Assembly: GCA_016839385.1 (NCBI GenBank)
Contig: JAEOUK010000461.1
Span: forward strand, 1-7,409
Source of the DNA: Promethearchaeota archaeon
Lineage (GTDB): Archaea; Asgardarchaeota; Lokiarchaeia; Sigynarchaeales; MK-D1
Length of the DNA: 7,409 bases
Reading direction: 5' to 3'
The translations under genes were made by a program, and so were the position numbers. This document shows positions 6,002 through 7,409 of this stretch, piece after piece. Position 1 is the stretch's first letter. Each line of letters opens with the position of its first letter. The notes under the pieces are model-generated. The model did not search any database. It saw only the letters and a program-made list of their open reading frames with translations, and was not told the DNA's origin.

Positions 6002-7039
6002 ATGCAGACTGTCAGTGATATAGGAGAGAGAGGATTAATTAAAATCATCTCCGAAATTCTTGGAGGATTGGGAAATGAAATTCTTTCGGGGGAAGATGAT
6101 GCAGTTGCAATTCCAATACGAGAAACTTCGACTCTATTAATCAATTCTGACATGCTAGTATCAACTACAGACGTTCCATCCAATATGACACTTTTCCAGG
6201 CAGCACGAAAAGCTGTTGTAATGTCTGTATCTGATATTATGGTAAAAGGGGGGATTCCGAAATGGGCAGTGGTCGCACTAGGAGTTCAAAAAAACCTAAA
6301 ATTAGATGGAGAACAAGGATTTAAGGGATTAATACAGGGATTGAAAGCGGGTTTTAAGGAATATGAGGTTCAATATCTTGGAGGAGATTTAAATGAGACC
6401 AAAGAAACTATTATCTCTTGTACAATAATTGGAAATGCTCCTTATGGAGTAATTTCGCGCTCTGGAGCAAAGCCTGGTCATCTAATATTTTGTACAGATA
6501 AATTTGGAAAAACCGGTTGTGGATTTGCCATGTTATTAGAGAATAAAGATCCGCTAGGATTTCCTCAAGATATAAAACAAATTTTTGTCGATTCAGTTTT
6601 AATTCCCACAACCTCCTCAATAATTGGTCAAATTCTAGCAAAAAATTTATGGGCTTCAGCTTCATGTGATTCTTCTGATGGGATCTATAATACTCTCCAT
6701 GAGATTTGTAAAGCAAGTGGAGTAGGTGCAATCTTGTATCTAGATATGTTACCAATTGCAGATGGGGTCGAAGAATTTTGTTCCCTGACAAATAAAGATC
6801 TAATAAACCTAATTTTTAATGCAGGAGAGGAATTTCTACATATTTTTACTATCCCTCCCAAAAAAGTGGCTATTATGAAAAACTACCTCAGTAAACATAA
6901 TCTAAAGATGTATAAAATTGGATCAGTTACGAAAAATACTGAAATTTCTCTGAAAATTGATAAAAATCATGTAATTCTCTTGGATAAAATGGGATATGAG
7001 CACCTAAAAAAAAAAAAGAAAAATGAACCTATGCAATAG
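6002..7039 (+). CDS. thiL: Thiamine-monophosphate kinase
   Basis: ThiL phosphorylates thiamine phosphate to thiamine diphosphate with ATP, the last step of cofactor synthesis, in the cytoplasm. The 345-residue protein shows the PurM/ThiL (AIR synthase-like) fold motifs in order: GEDDAVAI (30-37), NSDMLVSTTDVP (48-59), MSVSDIMVKGGIP (74-86), LGGDLNET (126-133), SRSGAKPG (152-159), CDSSDGIYNTL (222-232) and NAGEEFLHIFT (273-283). The SDML...TDVP form is the archaeal variant, in contrast to the bacterial form with a histidine before the Phe. The conserved Asp residues that hold Mg-ATP are present. The start is ATG 6002, with a TATA-like box 25 bases upstream. The last codons contain 12 consecutive A (7006-7017) encoding a Lys-rich tail, outside the catalytic core. 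The stop codon overlaps the convergent transporter gene. Another member of the AIR-synthase-like group is possible but less likely. Confidence 0.9.
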   Translation: MQTVSDIGERGLIKIISEILGGLGNEILSGEDDAVAIPIRETSTLLINSDMLVSTTDVPSNMTLFQAARKAVVMSVSDIMVKGGIPKWAVVALGVQKNLKLDGEQGFKGLIQGLKAGFKEYEVQYLGGDLNETKETIISCTIIGNAPYGVISRSGAKPGHLIFCTDKFGKTGCGFAMLLENKDPLGFPQDIKQIFVDSVLIPTTSSIIGQILAKNLWASASCDSSDGIYNTLHEICKASGVGAILYLDMLPIADGVEEFCSLTNKDLINLIFNAGEEFLHIFTIPPKKVAIMKNYLSKHNLKMYKIGSVTKNTEISLKIDKNHVILLDKMGYEHLKKKKKNEPMQ

Positions 7040-7409
7040 GTTTGGCTAGGTATTCTGTGGCTAATCGCTCTCCTTCTTTTTGATTTACTGATAGGAAAAG
7101 TAATCCACCAATAACAAATAATATTAAAATGGACAAAATACCATAACGAATATTTCCCGTAGCTCTAGTTATAGCACCCATTAAGAAAGGTCCGATAACT
7201 GCAGCAAATTTCCCTAGCATGTTGAAAAATCCGAAAAATTCACCAGATTTTGACGCAGGTGAGAGTCTAGTATAAAATGATCTACTTAATGCTTGGATTC
7301 CTCCTTGGAATGGTCCGATAAGTGCTGCTAAGAAATAAAATTGCCATACTTGAGTCATGAAGAATCCAAAGACAACTATTCCGCAGTACGCAAGAATTGC
7401 TACTAGAAT
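7029..7409 (-). CDS. UMF1-type MFS transporter, C-terminal part (5' end outside window)
   Basis: The frame is open from the right edge to a TAG at 7031-7029, giving the last 126 residues of a membrane protein. The conserved stretch QGGIQALSRSFYTRL (35-49 of the fragment), with SGEFFGFFNMLGKFAAVIGP shortly after, is typical of the UMF1 (Atg22-like) major facilitator family. About four hydrophobic segments are visible (1-17, 21-33, 63-80 and 88-109), then a short charged tail. The ATG at 7358 is internal to a helix and is not the start. Members with known function move amino acids or related solutes, but the substrate here cannot be told. The gene is convergent with thiL and their ends overlap by 11 bases. 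Confidence 0.85.
   Translation of the reverse strand: MLVAILAYCGIVVFGFFMTQVWQFYFLAALIGPFQGGIQALSRSFYTRLSPASKSGEFFGFFNMLGKFAAVIGPFLMGAITRATGNIRYGILSILILFVIGGLLFLSVNQKEGERLATEYLAKPIA

Noticed and set aside
6411..6791. 126-codon - strand ORF opposite thiL
   Set aside because: It is antisense to the conserved ThiL motifs and its composition is typical of shadow frames.
1..7409. CRISPR array, insertion sequence, phage or defence genes
   Set aside because: No regularly spaced repeats, transposase, integrase or defence-family motifs were seen. All long frames have ordinary housekeeping or transport assignments.

Overview
The window reads as a piece of an AT-rich archaeal chromosome. The evidence is an Orc1/Cdc6 replication initiator, an archaeal-type thiamine-phosphate kinase, two tRNA genes without an encoded CCA end, and TATA-like boxes placed about 25 bases ahead of start codons (leaderless transcription). 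The lineage cannot be fixed from sequence alone. The AT-rich composition together with a SIRT6/7-like sirtuin would suit an Asgard or related lineage, but this is an inference.

Layout from left to right. Positions 1-289 hold the C-terminal end of a + strand zinc-ribbon protein. A tRNA-Leu(GAG) gene (- strand) follows. Next on the - strand is an APC-superfamily permease with an unusual four-helix C-terminal extension, then a ketopantoate-reductase-family enzyme. The reductase is divergent from a sirtuin across a 51-base gap, with a single TATA-like tract near its middle. After a roughly 200-base AT-rich spacer comes orc1/cdc6. Its reading frame clearly continues upstream of the first ATG/GTG/TTG, so its start is abnormal. 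A tRNA-Thr(CGT) gene lies convergently 8 bases behind it. A thiL gene (+) and the C-terminal part of a UMF1-type MFS transporter (-) end the window and overlap by 11 bases at their stop codons.

The genes do not form one pathway. They are mostly singly transcribed housekeeping genes: CoA precursor synthesis (panE-like), thiamine diphosphate synthesis (thiL), replication initiation (orc1/cdc6), NAD-dependent protein deacylation (sir2), transport and translation. No CRISPR array, insertion sequence, phage gene or defence system is visible. The points most worth a second look are the non-canonical orc1 start (ACG behind a GGGTG motif), degenerate origin-recognition-box-like motifs just upstream of orc1, the shared PanE/Sir2 promoter, the class IV-like sirtuin and the extended permease.
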